Assembly (NCBI GenBank): GCA_035606945.1
Contig: DATNDR010000057.1
Span: forward strand, 1 to 64,000
Origin: GCA-003244245 sp035606945
GTDB taxonomy: Bacteria; Actinomycetota; Actinomycetes; Mycobacteriales; Pseudonocardiaceae
Length of the DNA: 64,000 nt
Direction: 5' to 3'
The translations under genes and the position numbers were made by a program. The first letter of the stretch is position 1. Every line of letters begins with the position of its first letter. Of the stretch, positions 26,749 to 35,276 are shown in pieces. Under the pieces are notes generated by a model. That model had not been told where the DNA came from and searched no databases. It saw nothing but the letters and a program-made list of their open reading frames with translations.

Positions 26749-27978
26749 ATGAGCATGTGGGCCGGGCCGTGGGGGGAGGTGCTGGCGCGAGTCGTCGACG
26801 ACGCGCATCTGGTCACCGGGGACCGGCTCTCCATCATGCTCGCGGACGTAGTCCGAGATGTCGGCCTGACCGCGGATCTGCTGCTGGTGGACCTGGCGCA
26901 GGAAGTGCTGACTCCGATGTCGCCGCACGGGATCTCGCCGGTGCAGATCGAGGGGACGATCGCCGGACGCGCCTACCAGCTCGGAGAGATCCTGCCCGCC
27001 AACGATGGTCCGGGTGAGCGGTTGCTGTGGGTGCCCATACTGGACGGCACGGAACGCATCGGGGTGCTGCGCGTCGGTCTCGACGAGGGCGTGATCGATG
27101 ATCCGGAACTGCGAGCCCGGTGCTGGTCACTGGCCGGGCTGATGGGCCATATCGTGATGACCAAGATCGTTTACAGTGACCGGTTGCGGATGCTGCGCTA
27201 TAACACGCCGCTGTCGGTGCCGTCGGAGTTGCTGTGGCAGCTGCTGCCACCCCGCACCTTCGCGAGTGAACGAGTCGTCGTCACCGCGCTGCTGGAACCT
27301 CACGACCAGGTTGCCGGGGACGCCTACGATTACTCGACGGACTCGACCACATTGGACTTGGCCGTGTTCGACGCCGTCGGCCACGACATGCAGTCCTGCC
27401 TGACCACCGCCTTGGCGCTGACCGCGATTCGCAACGCCCGTCGCGCCGGTGAAACCGATCTGGCTGCGCTGGCCGGCCAAGCCAGCCGCCTGGTCACCGA
27501 GCAGCCTGGTCCGCTGAGGTTCGTGACCGCGGTGCTCGCCCGGTTGGACACCGAGACCGGTCTGCTGCACTACCTGTTAGCAGGCCATCCGCCGCCACTG
27601 CTGGTGCGCGGCGGCCGGGTCGTCAAGGAACTCGCGCACCCCCCGCGGCGCCCGCTCGGCTTGCCTTCGCCCACCAGCGGTGATCAGGCCGTCGCGCAGG
27701 AACAGCTTGAGCCGGGAGATCGGCTGCTGCTGTACTCCGATGGCGTGGTCGAGGCGCGGGATGCAGCCGGGAAGTTCTTCGGCGAGCAACGGTTGGTCGA
27801 CTTCACCGAACGCGCCTCACTCGCGGAGCTGTCCGCTCCGGAGACCTTGCGGCGGTTGGCCGCCGCGGTGCTCACCCACCAGGGTGGGCAGCTGCAAGAT
27901 GACGCCACCCTGCTGATGGTCGATTGGTCCGCCAACGGCCACCGCCGGATGTCACCATCGCTGGCCACTCGATCCTGA
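26749..27978 (+). CDS. SpoIIE-family PP2C serine phosphatase
   Basis: This is a 409-residue protein. The N-terminal half (residues 10-145) resembles a GAF-like sensor domain (GERLLWVPILDGTERIGVLRVGLDEG). The C-terminal half is a PPM/SpoIIE phosphatase: the metal-binding Asp in QVAGDAYDY and FDAVGHDMQS, then LAGHPPPLLVRGG, DRLLLYSDGVVEARD and the final QDDATLLMVDW. It would dephosphorylate the STAS proteins and turn the sigma response on. Of two nearby ATG codons, 26749 is used. Confidence 0.9.
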   Translation: MSMWAGPWGEVLARVVDDAHLVTGDRLSIMLADVVRDVGLTADLLLVDLAQEVLTPMSPHGISPVQIEGTIAGRAYQLGEILPANDGPGERLLWVPILDGTERIGVLRVGLDEGVIDDPELRARCWSLAGLMGHIVMTKIVYSDRLRMLRYNTPLSVPSELLWQLLPPRTFASERVVVTALLEPHDQVAGDAYDYSTDSTTLDLAVFDAVGHDMQSCLTTALALTAIRNARRAGETDLAALAGQASRLVTEQPGPLRFVTAVLARLDTETGLLHYLLAGHPPPLLVRGGRVVKELAHPPRRPLGLPSPTSGDQAVAQEQLEPGDRLLLYSDGVVEARDAAGKFFGEQRLVDFTERASLAELSAPETLRRLAAAVLTHQGGQLQDDATLLMVDWSANGHRRMSPSLATRS

Positions 27979-27991
27979 TTACCAGGACCGG

Positions 27992-29791
27992 TCAGCTGCG
28001 CGCTCGGGTCACCCAGTCCGGAACGGGGGGTGGCGGAGCAGCAGTCGTGGCGACCGGGGCTGGTGACCGGTTGGCACCGGTGCGCGGCGCAGGCGGCGGT
28101 GGGGCCTTTGACCGCGCGGCGCTGTTGAGAGGCTTGTTCGACGCGGCGGGTGCAGTCGCGACGCCGCGGGTGGAGTCTGCGTTGAGCGGGTTGCGGTTGT
28201 CGCCGCTGCCGGCGTTAGGTGCCGGAATGGCCGCCACGGTGGCGACCGGGGCGTCTGGGGCCTGGGGCTGAACCATGGGAGGTTGCGCCATGGGAAGTCG
28301 CGCCTCTGGAGCCACCGGCGCGGGCGGCTGGGGCGCCGGAACCGAGAGGCCCGCCGGAATCTCGGGTGCCGGTATCCCGGCCGGCGTGGAATCGGTTCCC
28401 CGGTGTGAGGTCATGATGAACGGCGCCGACACTGCGGCGCCGGCCAGCACCAGGCCGAACAACCCCGCCGCCGCCAACCGCGCGAAGCGTCCCGAGCTGG
28501 CTGGGCGCCAATTGGGGTCAGGGGCTTCGACGTCCAACCCCGTGGCGTCCAACCCCGTGGCGTCCAACCCCGTGGCGGCCAGCCAGGGTGGTTCGTGCGA
28601 TTCAGGGTGGCCGGGCTCCGGAGCGGGGGACGCGGGCGCCCCGACCGGCGCGAGAGCTGAGCTGGCCGCGTGGACATCCATCTCGGTGGTCGCGTCGTCG
28701 ATGCCGGCAGCGCCGGGCGCGAACCCGGACATGGCGGCGCCGACCGCCATCGCGACTTGCGGATCGGCGTCCACCACGACCGGACGGCCGAGCCCGGCCT
28801 CCAGCAGGTCGGCGACCAGCGGGATGCGCGCCGACCCGCCGACGACGAGCACCGCGTCGAGGTCCGCTGGGCCTAACCCGGCGGAGGCCAGCGTGCGGCG
28901 CAGCGCGTCGACGGTTTCGGTGATCTGCGGGCGGATCAGGTCGTCGAACTCGGCGCGGGTCATGCTGACCTGGGACTGGACGTGCGGAAGCAACACCGGG
29001 ATCGTCACCTCGGTGTCGACCGAGAGAGCTTCCTTGGCCTCGGTGCACTCCCGCCGGCACAGCGCATAGCTGCGGCGCATCCGTGCGGTGGTGTCCGGCT
29101 GCTGCTCGCTCACTGCCGGCACCGCGACCAGGACGTGGCCGAACACGGCGTCATCGAAATCAGTGCCACCCACGCCGTCGATGCCTTCGGGCACGCCGAG
29201 GACGGAGAACGTCGTCTCGCCGGTGTTGCACACCACGGCCGTGTCGAAGGTGCCGCCACCGAGGTCGTAGACCGCGACGGTGGCACCGATATCGAGGGGT
29301 TCCCGGATCGAGTAGCTGATTGCCGCCGCCTGCGGGCCGCTGCACAACGCAACCTGCGGCAGACCGGCTGCGTCCAGCGCATCGGCCATCGCACCGACTT
29401 TGCCGGCCTCCCAGCTTGCCGGATGCGTCACCGTGATGCCCTGCGCGGGACCGCCTTCGCGCTGCGCGACCCGGTCGACCACCCACCTGACCACCGAGGC
29501 GGTCAGCACCGGCGCCGAGTACTCGACGCCATCGATCACCAGCGGGACGTCCTCGCCGATGCCCCGGGTGAACGCGCGGACTACCCGATCCGGGTCGGCA
29601 CCGGCGCGGCGCTCGGCCGCCTCCCCCACCACGACCTCACCCGCGGTGCCCAGGTACACGACCGAGCGCACCACATCAGACTTGGCACCCAGAGACACCA
29701 CTTCGAGGTGCGCACCTCCATCTGGCTGCCGGCGGCAGACGGCCGCGGCTATGAAGGTGCTGCCCACGTCAATCCCGAGCCAGTAACTCAT
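27992..29791 (-). CDS. Hsp70-like protein with transmembrane segment and proline-rich tail
   Basis: This is a 599-residue protein. Residues 1-360 form a full Hsp70-type ATPase domain with intact phosphate motifs (GIDVGSTFIAAAV, YDLGGGTFDTAVV) and adenosine motif (VGGSARIPLV). The substrate-binding domain of true DnaK is absent. Instead a linker with three GLDAT repeats leads to one transmembrane segment near residues 435-457 (LAAAGLFGLVLAGAAVSAPFIM) and a Pro/Ala-rich tail of about 140 residues, presumably outside. It is divergent from the propeller-bearing paralogue at 30040. The role is unknown. Confidence 0.88.
   Translation of the reverse strand: MSYWLGIDVGSTFIAAAVCRRQPDGGAHLEVVSLGAKSDVVRSVVYLGTAGEVVVGEAAERRAGADPDRVVRAFTRGIGEDVPLVIDGVEYSAPVLTASVVRWVVDRVAQREGGPAQGITVTHPASWEAGKVGAMADALDAAGLPQVALCSGPQAAAISYSIREPLDIGATVAVYDLGGGTFDTAVVCNTGETTFSVLGVPEGIDGVGGTDFDDAVFGHVLVAVPAVSEQQPDTTARMRRSYALCRRECTEAKEALSVDTEVTIPVLLPHVQSQVSMTRAEFDDLIRPQITETVDALRRTLASAGLGPADLDAVLVVGGSARIPLVADLLEAGLGRPVVVDADPQVAMAVGAAMSGFAPGAAGIDDATTEMDVHAASSALAPVGAPASPAPEPGHPESHEPPWLAATGLDATGLDATGLDVEAPDPNWRPASSGRFARLAAAGLFGLVLAGAAVSAPFIMTSHRGTDSTPAGIPAPEIPAGLSVPAPQPPAPVAPEARLPMAQPPMVQPQAPDAPVATVAAIPAPNAGSGDNRNPLNADSTRGVATAPAASNKPLNSAARSKAPPPPAPRTGANRSPAPVATTAAPPPPVPDWVTRARS
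28531..28575. repeat. three tandem copies of a 15-bp repeat
   Basis: The unit CGTCCAACCCCGTGG occurs three times head to tail at 28531-28575, inside the linker of the Hsp70-like gene. It keeps the reading frame and encodes the repeated pentapeptide TGLDA on the minus strand. It is probably a replication-slippage expansion in a flexible linker, and copy number may vary between strains. Confidence 0.95.
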
Positions 29792-30039
29792 CCTGACCTG
29801 CCCATGTCGCTACGCGTTCGAGTTCGCCACTGTTTACCGCATCACTCATCGTCGTCACCTACCGCTTCGTTAACGATACGGACAGTGAGGAGAGCGGGGG
29901 CGTGCCGCGCCGTACTCGACTGACTACTCAGGGCAACTGCCGAACCGGCAGGAGAGCTTCTGTTCAGGAGGGAACGCGAGGCTGTCAATCTTCCGTGTGG
30001 GGTGTAGGTTACTGTGGGTTTCGTTTCAGTGGAGGATTG

Positions 30040-32274
30040 GTGAGTTATAGCCTCGGAATCGACGTCGGGCCTACTTCCGTGGCGGCCGCGATCGCGAGGA
30101 CGAGTAGCGCCGCCGAAATGATCTCGCTGGGTGGTAACGGTGCGGTGGTCGCCCCCGCGGTGGTAGCCGTGCAGGCTGACGGCACAGTAGCCACCGGTGA
30201 GGCGGCGGCCGAGAACGGCGCGCACGGAGTTGGCCGTGAGCTCATGAGCCGGCTCGGCGACCCGGCGCCGGTCGTCCTCGGTGGTGCGCCATATGCCGTC
30301 ACCGATGTGTTGGGCGCCCTGCTGCGCGACGTGGTGGACACGGTCACCGCGACCCAAGGCGAATCACCCGATCACATCGTGTTGACCCGCCCTGCCGGCT
30401 GGGGTCCATTCCGGTGCGCCCTGTTCGAGGAGGCCGCTCGTCAGGCGGGATTGACAAAGCCGGGCCTGGTGACCGAGCCCGAAGCCGCCGCGGCCTACTA
30501 CGCCGCGACCCAAGGCTGGCACGACGGCGACACGATAGCGGTGTACGACCTCGACGGCGGCACGTTCAACGCAACGGTCCTGCGTAGACAATCCGGCAAG
30601 GGGCAGATCCTCGGGCAACCGCAACGCCTCGAACGCCTCGGCGGCGACGATGCACCCGAACCGATCGAGTCCACGATCACTGCGCTGTCCGGAACGCTGC
30701 AGTCGGCTCAGGTCGAGCCCGCAGACCTCAGCGCGGTCCTGCTGGTCGGCGAATCGTCGGGCATTCCGGCGGTCGCGCAGACGGTGTCGGAACAGTTGGG
30801 ACGCCCCGTCGTGGTGGATCCGCACCCGGACCACGTCGTCGCCCTTGGCGCCGCCACGCTGGCCGCCCAGTCGGCTCACCTGCATCGCCCGGCGCAGCAC
30901 AATGGACGTGCCGACCCGCCGGCCAGGCCCGATGGCCCGACGGCGTCTGCGGTGCCCCCGGCCACGACCGTGCCGGAAGCCCCGCTGCCCATACCCGCGC
31001 AGCGCACGGCTGAAGCCCCGGCACCCGAAAAGGCGACACCCGAAAAGTCGGCACCCGAGAAGACGGCACCCGAGAAGACGGCGGCCAGCCGCGAGGCGGT
31101 GACCGTCCAGAGCTCGGCGGCGGTGACACGACCGCGACCCGCGCCGTCCCCGATCGCAAGCCCGCGCCCAGACAGCAGCCAGCCGGCGGCATCCACCGCC
31201 CGCAGGCGCCCGTCGCGGGTCCTCATCGGTTCGGGCGCGGCAGTGGCGCTGATCGGGCTGATTCTGTTGGTCGTGCTCGGGGTCAGGTCGGGCACCGAGG
31301 GGCCGGCGCAGCGCCCGTCGTCACCCGGGGCCGAACCGAGCCCAGTGGCGAAGGTCGGAGCTGCGCTGGCGACCCCGGCGGTCGGCGCCACCATCCGGGT
31401 GCAGGCCACCCCCAGCTTCGTCGCCGTGTCTCCGAACGGCCGGTACGCCTACACCGCCAATCGAGACGCTCGGGTCGTCACCGTGGTCGATACCGCAACC
31501 AACCAGGTGACCGGGACGATTCCGATTGCGGCCGGGCCGCCGCAATTCCTCAGCTTCGCACCCGACGGCCGCACCCTGTACGTCAGTGTCTTCAACGATC
31601 AGCAGACGATCCACGCGATCGACGTGCTCGATACCCGCTCCAACACCGTGGTCGCCACCATCCCGCAGTCCGGACGCCCGTCTCGCCCAGAAGTGATGCC
31701 CGACGGGACACAGCTCTACGTCCCGCACCAGGACATCGCGTCCATCTCAGTGATCAACACTGCCACGAACACGGCCATCGGGCAGATCCCGACCGCACCG
31801 TATCCGCGGTCGGTGGCGTTCTCCTCCGATGGTGAGCGCGCCTTCACGACCAGTCATGACTCCAACCTGGTGTCGGTGATCGAGACCCGTAACCTCGAAG
31901 TCGAGACGACCATCCCGGTCGTAAACAGCCCGCACAGTATCGTGGTCAACCCCCACCGCCCGCTGGCCGGTGTGGTGAATGACAACGCGAACTCCGTGTC
32001 GATGGTCGACATCGCAGGCCAGCAGGTGATGGCCACCATCCCGGTCGGCAAGAACCCCCAGGATCTCGCCTGGTCGCCGGATGGACGGTTCGCCTATGTG
32101 GTCAACCAGGGCAGCAACACCGTCTCGGTGATCGATTCCGAGACCAACCAGGTCGCCGCGACGGTTCCCACCGGGGCCGCCCCGACCAGCATCGCGATGA
32201 TGCCCGACGGCCGCCGGGCCTATGTGAGCAACGTCGGCAGCGCCACGTTGACCGTTCTGAAACTCGCCAACTGA
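30040..32274 (+). CDS. Hsp70-like pseudo-ATPase / membrane / YVTN beta-propeller fusion
   Basis: This is a 744-residue protein; GTG 30040 follows GGAGGA. The N-terminal Hsp70-like domain is short and altered. Phosphate motif 1 reads GIDVGPTSVAA, motif 2 YDLDGGTFNATV and the adenosine motif VGESSGIPAV. About 110 residues between GGD and the final subdomain are missing compared with the neighbour at 27992-29791. A linker with PEK repeats leads to a transmembrane segment (near residues 394-416). Then about seven YVTN-type blades follow (residues 455-744; for example GRYAYTANRDARVVTVVDTATNQVTGTIP). The expected topology is an inner degenerate ATPase and an outer propeller. Confidence 0.88.
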   Translation: MSYSLGIDVGPTSVAAAIARTSSAAEMISLGGNGAVVAPAVVAVQADGTVATGEAAAENGAHGVGRELMSRLGDPAPVVLGGAPYAVTDVLGALLRDVVDTVTATQGESPDHIVLTRPAGWGPFRCALFEEAARQAGLTKPGLVTEPEAAAAYYAATQGWHDGDTIAVYDLDGGTFNATVLRRQSGKGQILGQPQRLERLGGDDAPEPIESTITALSGTLQSAQVEPADLSAVLLVGESSGIPAVAQTVSEQLGRPVVVDPHPDHVVALGAATLAAQSAHLHRPAQHNGRADPPARPDGPTASAVPPATTVPEAPLPIPAQRTAEAPAPEKATPEKSAPEKTAPEKTAASREAVTVQSSAAVTRPRPAPSPIASPRPDSSQPAASTARRRPSRVLIGSGAAVALIGLILLVVLGVRSGTEGPAQRPSSPGAEPSPVAKVGAALATPAVGATIRVQATPSFVAVSPNGRYAYTANRDARVVTVVDTATNQVTGTIPIAAGPPQFLSFAPDGRTLYVSVFNDQQTIHAIDVLDTRSNTVVATIPQSGRPSRPEVMPDGTQLYVPHQDIASISVINTATNTAIGQIPTAPYPRSVAFSSDGERAFTTSHDSNLVSVIETRNLEVETTIPVVNSPHSIVVNPHRPLAGVVNDNANSVSMVDIAGQQVMATIPVGKNPQDLAWSPDGRFAYVVNQGSNTVSVIDSETNQVAATVPTGAAPTSIAMMPDGRRAYVSNVGSATLTVLKLAN

Positions 32275-32509
32275 CGTTCATCACAGCAATCGCGCCAAAC
32301 GTGAGTCGATCGGATGACGCTACGTAACAGGCGGCTATGCTGACGCGCCACGTCGGTAACGACGAGAACGCCACCACGTGCCTAATCATGCATTGCTGAT
32401 TTGTGGCCGAAGAAATTGAAACGTTGTGCAGTCCAGGGCCGCCGCCGGCATGACCGCGTCGGGACAGCGGTGAGCGACCCTGCCGCTGATGCGTATACGG
32501 GAGGAAGAC

Positions 32510-33721
32510 GTGGCAGCAGCGCGCGATCAGGGCCTGGAGGGCAGCAAGAACGGGGTCACCGGCTCAGCACTGAGGACGGGACACCACCCTCTGGTCGCTC
32601 AACCGCATACCGAGGCCGAGGGACCGGTTGCCGCCGCAGAGGCCGTCGCTGCTCACATGAGCACTCCCGGGCATGCCCTCGGCCGGCCCGGCAGACCGGT
32701 CAACCGCCGATCACCGTTCTTCATCGGGATGAGTGCGACCGCCGGCGTCGCGGTCATGGCCGGCATGGTGGAGATGATCATCACAGTCCGTGACGTGCTG
32801 GTGCTGATCGGGCTGGCGCTGTTCCTGGCGATCGGCCTGGAACCGGCAGTGTCGATCATGGCTAGGCACCGGGTCCCGCGGTGGGCCGCGGTGGTCACCG
32901 CACTGATGACGGGCCTGGTGGTGGTAGGCGGGTTCCTGGCCGCGGCGGTCCCCCCGCTGGCACGGCAGGCTGCCCAGTTCCTCACGCAAGCCCCCACCAT
33001 GGTGCCCAGGGCGCTGAGTCACAATGCGGTCCTGGGTCAGCTCAACGAGCGTCTCCACTTGCAGCCGCGCTTGCAGCAAATCCTCGATGGAGACGGTTCA
33101 GGACTGGTCAACGGCCTGCTGGGGGCCGGCCAGGTGGTGTTCAGCGCGTTGTCCAGCACGCTGATCGTGATCGTGCTCACGGTGTACTTCGTGGCTGACC
33201 TACCCCGCATCCGCGCGAATCTCTATCGGATGGTCCCGCATTCGCGGCGACCACGCGCGATCTTGCTCGGCGACGAGATCTTCGCCAAGGTCGGTGGCTA
33301 CGTGCTGGGTAACCTGCTGATCTCATTGATCGCCGGGGTGCTCACGTTCACGTTCCTGGAGATCATGGGGGTGCCGTACGGCCTGTTGCTGAGCATTTTC
33401 GTCGCACTACTGGACCTGATTCCCGTGATCGGCTCCACCGTCGCGGGCTTGGTGGTATGCCTGGTCGCGCTGACCGTGTCGCTGCCTGTCTGCATGGCCA
33501 CGATTGGGTTTTTTGTGGCCTACCGGCTGGCCGAGGACTACCTGCTCGTCCCCCGGATCATCGGCCGGGTGGTCAAGATACCGGCGCTGGTGACGGTCGT
33601 AGCAGTGCTGGTGGGAGGCGCCCTGCTGGGCATAGTGGGCGCCCTCGTGGCCATCCCTGCCGCTGCCGCCCTGCTGCTGCTGGCCCGGGAAGTGCTCTTT
33701 CCCCGCCTCGACTGTGCCTGA
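32510..33721 (+). CDS. AI-2E family transporter (permease)
   Basis: This is a 403-residue polytopic protein with about seven or eight membrane segments. Family landmarks are the N-terminal pair FFIGMSATAGVAVM.., VLIGLALFLAIGLEPAVSIM, the long extracytoplasmic domain (residues 120-200), and GYVLGNLLISLIAGVLTFTFLEIMGVPYGLLLSIFVALLDLIPVIGSTV. Members of this family move diverse substrates, so export of autoinducer-2 should not be assumed. GTG 32510 has a near-ideal site (GGGAGGAAGAC); an ATG at 32489 is the alternative. Confidence 0.85.
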   Translation: MAAARDQGLEGSKNGVTGSALRTGHHPLVAQPHTEAEGPVAAAEAVAAHMSTPGHALGRPGRPVNRRSPFFIGMSATAGVAVMAGMVEMIITVRDVLVLIGLALFLAIGLEPAVSIMARHRVPRWAAVVTALMTGLVVVGGFLAAAVPPLARQAAQFLTQAPTMVPRALSHNAVLGQLNERLHLQPRLQQILDGDGSGLVNGLLGAGQVVFSALSSTLIVIVLTVYFVADLPRIRANLYRMVPHSRRPRAILLGDEIFAKVGGYVLGNLLISLIAGVLTFTFLEIMGVPYGLLLSIFVALLDLIPVIGSTVAGLVVCLVALTVSLPVCMATIGFFVAYRLAEDYLLVPRIIGRVVKIPALVTVVAVLVGGALLGIVGALVAIPAAAALLLLAREVLFPRLDCA

Positions 33722-33763
33722 ATTCACCGGGAACGACCCGACGGCTGAACCGGCATCACCCAC

Positions 33764-35086
33764 ATGACGCCCAGCAGTCGGAATTGGGTCGCAGACCGGT
33801 CGATCCCCGTGCAGAGTTTTGTCGTGGATGTCTTGGTTGTCGGTGCGGGTATCGGCGGGCTGACGGCGGCGTTGAGTTTGCACGCAGCGGGCATCGGGGT
33901 TCGAGTCGTCGATGCGGCCCACGAACTCACTGCGCTGGGAGTAGGCATCAACATCCTGCCGCACGCCACCCGGGAGCTCGTGGCGTTGGGCTTGGCCGAC
34001 GAGCTCGCGGGGACCGGGATCCCGACTGAGGAATTGATTTATCACGACCGCTTCGGCGGCCGGATCTGCGTTGAGCCGCGGGGTCTGGCTGCCGGTTACC
34101 GCTGGCCGCAGTACTCGATCCAGCGCGGTGAACTGCAGTTGCTGCTGCTGCGCGCGGCCCGCGATCGTCTCGGAGCCGGCGCAGTCCGCGCGGGCCTGGT
34201 CCTCGAGCGCTTCGAGCTCCAGGGCGTCCAGGTGGTGGTCGAGCTGCGCGACCGGCGCACCGGTCGTCTGGTGATCGACCGGGCCGACGTGCTCATCGGC
34301 GCCGACGGCGTCAACTCCGCGGTGCGTGCGCAACTGCACCCGCAGGAGGGGCCGCCGATCTGGAACGGCATCCACCTGTGGCGCGGCCTGGCCGACAGTT
34401 CGCCGTTTCTGGGTGGTCGCACGATGATCGTGTCCGGGTCCGATCCGACGGTGGTCGTCTACCCGGTCTCCCGGGCCGCCGAGCGGCGCGGCCGATCCAC
34501 GCTGAACTGGGGAGTCGGCGCGCGGCTGGCTCAACCCACCGCAGCGCCACTCGGGGATTGGCACCACCTGGGTGGGCTGGACGATGTGCTGCCGTACGTG
34601 GCCGACCGAGGCTTCGACTGGCTCGACGTGCCGGCGCTGATCCGCGCCTCGCCACGGATCTGGGAATACCCGATGGTGGACCGGGATCCGCTGCCGCGCT
34701 GGGGAACGGGCCGGGTCACCCTGCTCGGCGACGCGGCCCACCCGATGTACCCCTTCGGTTCCAACGGAGGCACCCAGGCGATCATCGACGGTCGGGTGCT
34801 GGCCTGGGAGCTGTCCGGCGCCGACGATCCGGCGGCCGGGCTCGCCGGCTACGAGCACGCGCGCCGTGAGGCGATGAATGCCCTGGTGCTGGCCAACCGC
34901 CAGCGCGGGCCCGAGCGGGTGGTGCAGCTGGTCGAGCAACGCGCACCGGACGGCTTCACCCGGATCGAAGACGTCATGACCCGCGACGAGCTCGATTCCA
35001 TCGCGGCGCAGTACCGCCGGATGGCCGGCTTCGACGCCGAGACACTCAACGCCGCGCCATCCTGGGACGTCGCCGGCCAGCTCTAG
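33764..35086 (+). CDS. FAD-dependent aromatic-ring monooxygenase
   Basis: This is a protein of about 440 residues of the class A flavin monooxygenase family. The dinucleotide motif VVGAGIGGLTAALSLHAAG is at the N-terminus, the DG motif is in VLIGADGVNSAVRAQL, and the FAD ribityl motif is in VTLLGDAAHPMYPFGSNGGTQAIIDG. These enzymes hydroxylate aromatic substrates using NAD(P)H and oxygen. The substrate is not evident and no catabolic genes flank it. ATG 33764 lacks a clear ribosome binding site, and GTG 33809 or 33824 may be the true start. Confidence 0.85.
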   Translation: MTPSSRNWVADRSIPVQSFVVDVLVVGAGIGGLTAALSLHAAGIGVRVVDAAHELTALGVGINILPHATRELVALGLADELAGTGIPTEELIYHDRFGGRICVEPRGLAAGYRWPQYSIQRGELQLLLLRAARDRLGAGAVRAGLVLERFELQGVQVVVELRDRRTGRLVIDRADVLIGADGVNSAVRAQLHPQEGPPIWNGIHLWRGLADSSPFLGGRTMIVSGSDPTVVVYPVSRAAERRGRSTLNWGVGARLAQPTAAPLGDWHHLGGLDDVLPYVADRGFDWLDVPALIRASPRIWEYPMVDRDPLPRWGTGRVTLLGDAAHPMYPFGSNGGTQAIIDGRVLAWELSGADDPAAGLAGYEHARREAMNALVLANRQRGPERVVQLVEQRAPDGFTRIEDVMTRDELDSIAAQYRRMAGFDAETLNAAPSWDVAGQL

Positions 35087-35276
35087 CGCGACGTCACCAG
35101 AGCATGGCGCCTACGCTCCGTCCTGCAACCACCAGGAGCGCGATTAGCCACCAGCCGCGAAATAGCGCTCGGTCGAGGTAAGCGGTACACATTCAGCTTG
35201 AGATCACCCTGGCACAGGGTGGTCCTCCCGGCGCTAGTCGGGTCGTGGGAGCGGCGTGCCGTCCGGCAGGAGGCAG

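Noticed and set aside
28531..28575. Short tandem repeats as a CRISPR array
   Set aside because: Three directly adjacent 15-bp units without spacers, in frame inside a coding sequence. No CRISPR array or cas gene was seen in the window.
33407..34939. 510-residue minus-strand ORF over the FAD monooxygenase
   Set aside because: It is a shadow of the monooxygenase frame, which has all three flavoprotein motifs.
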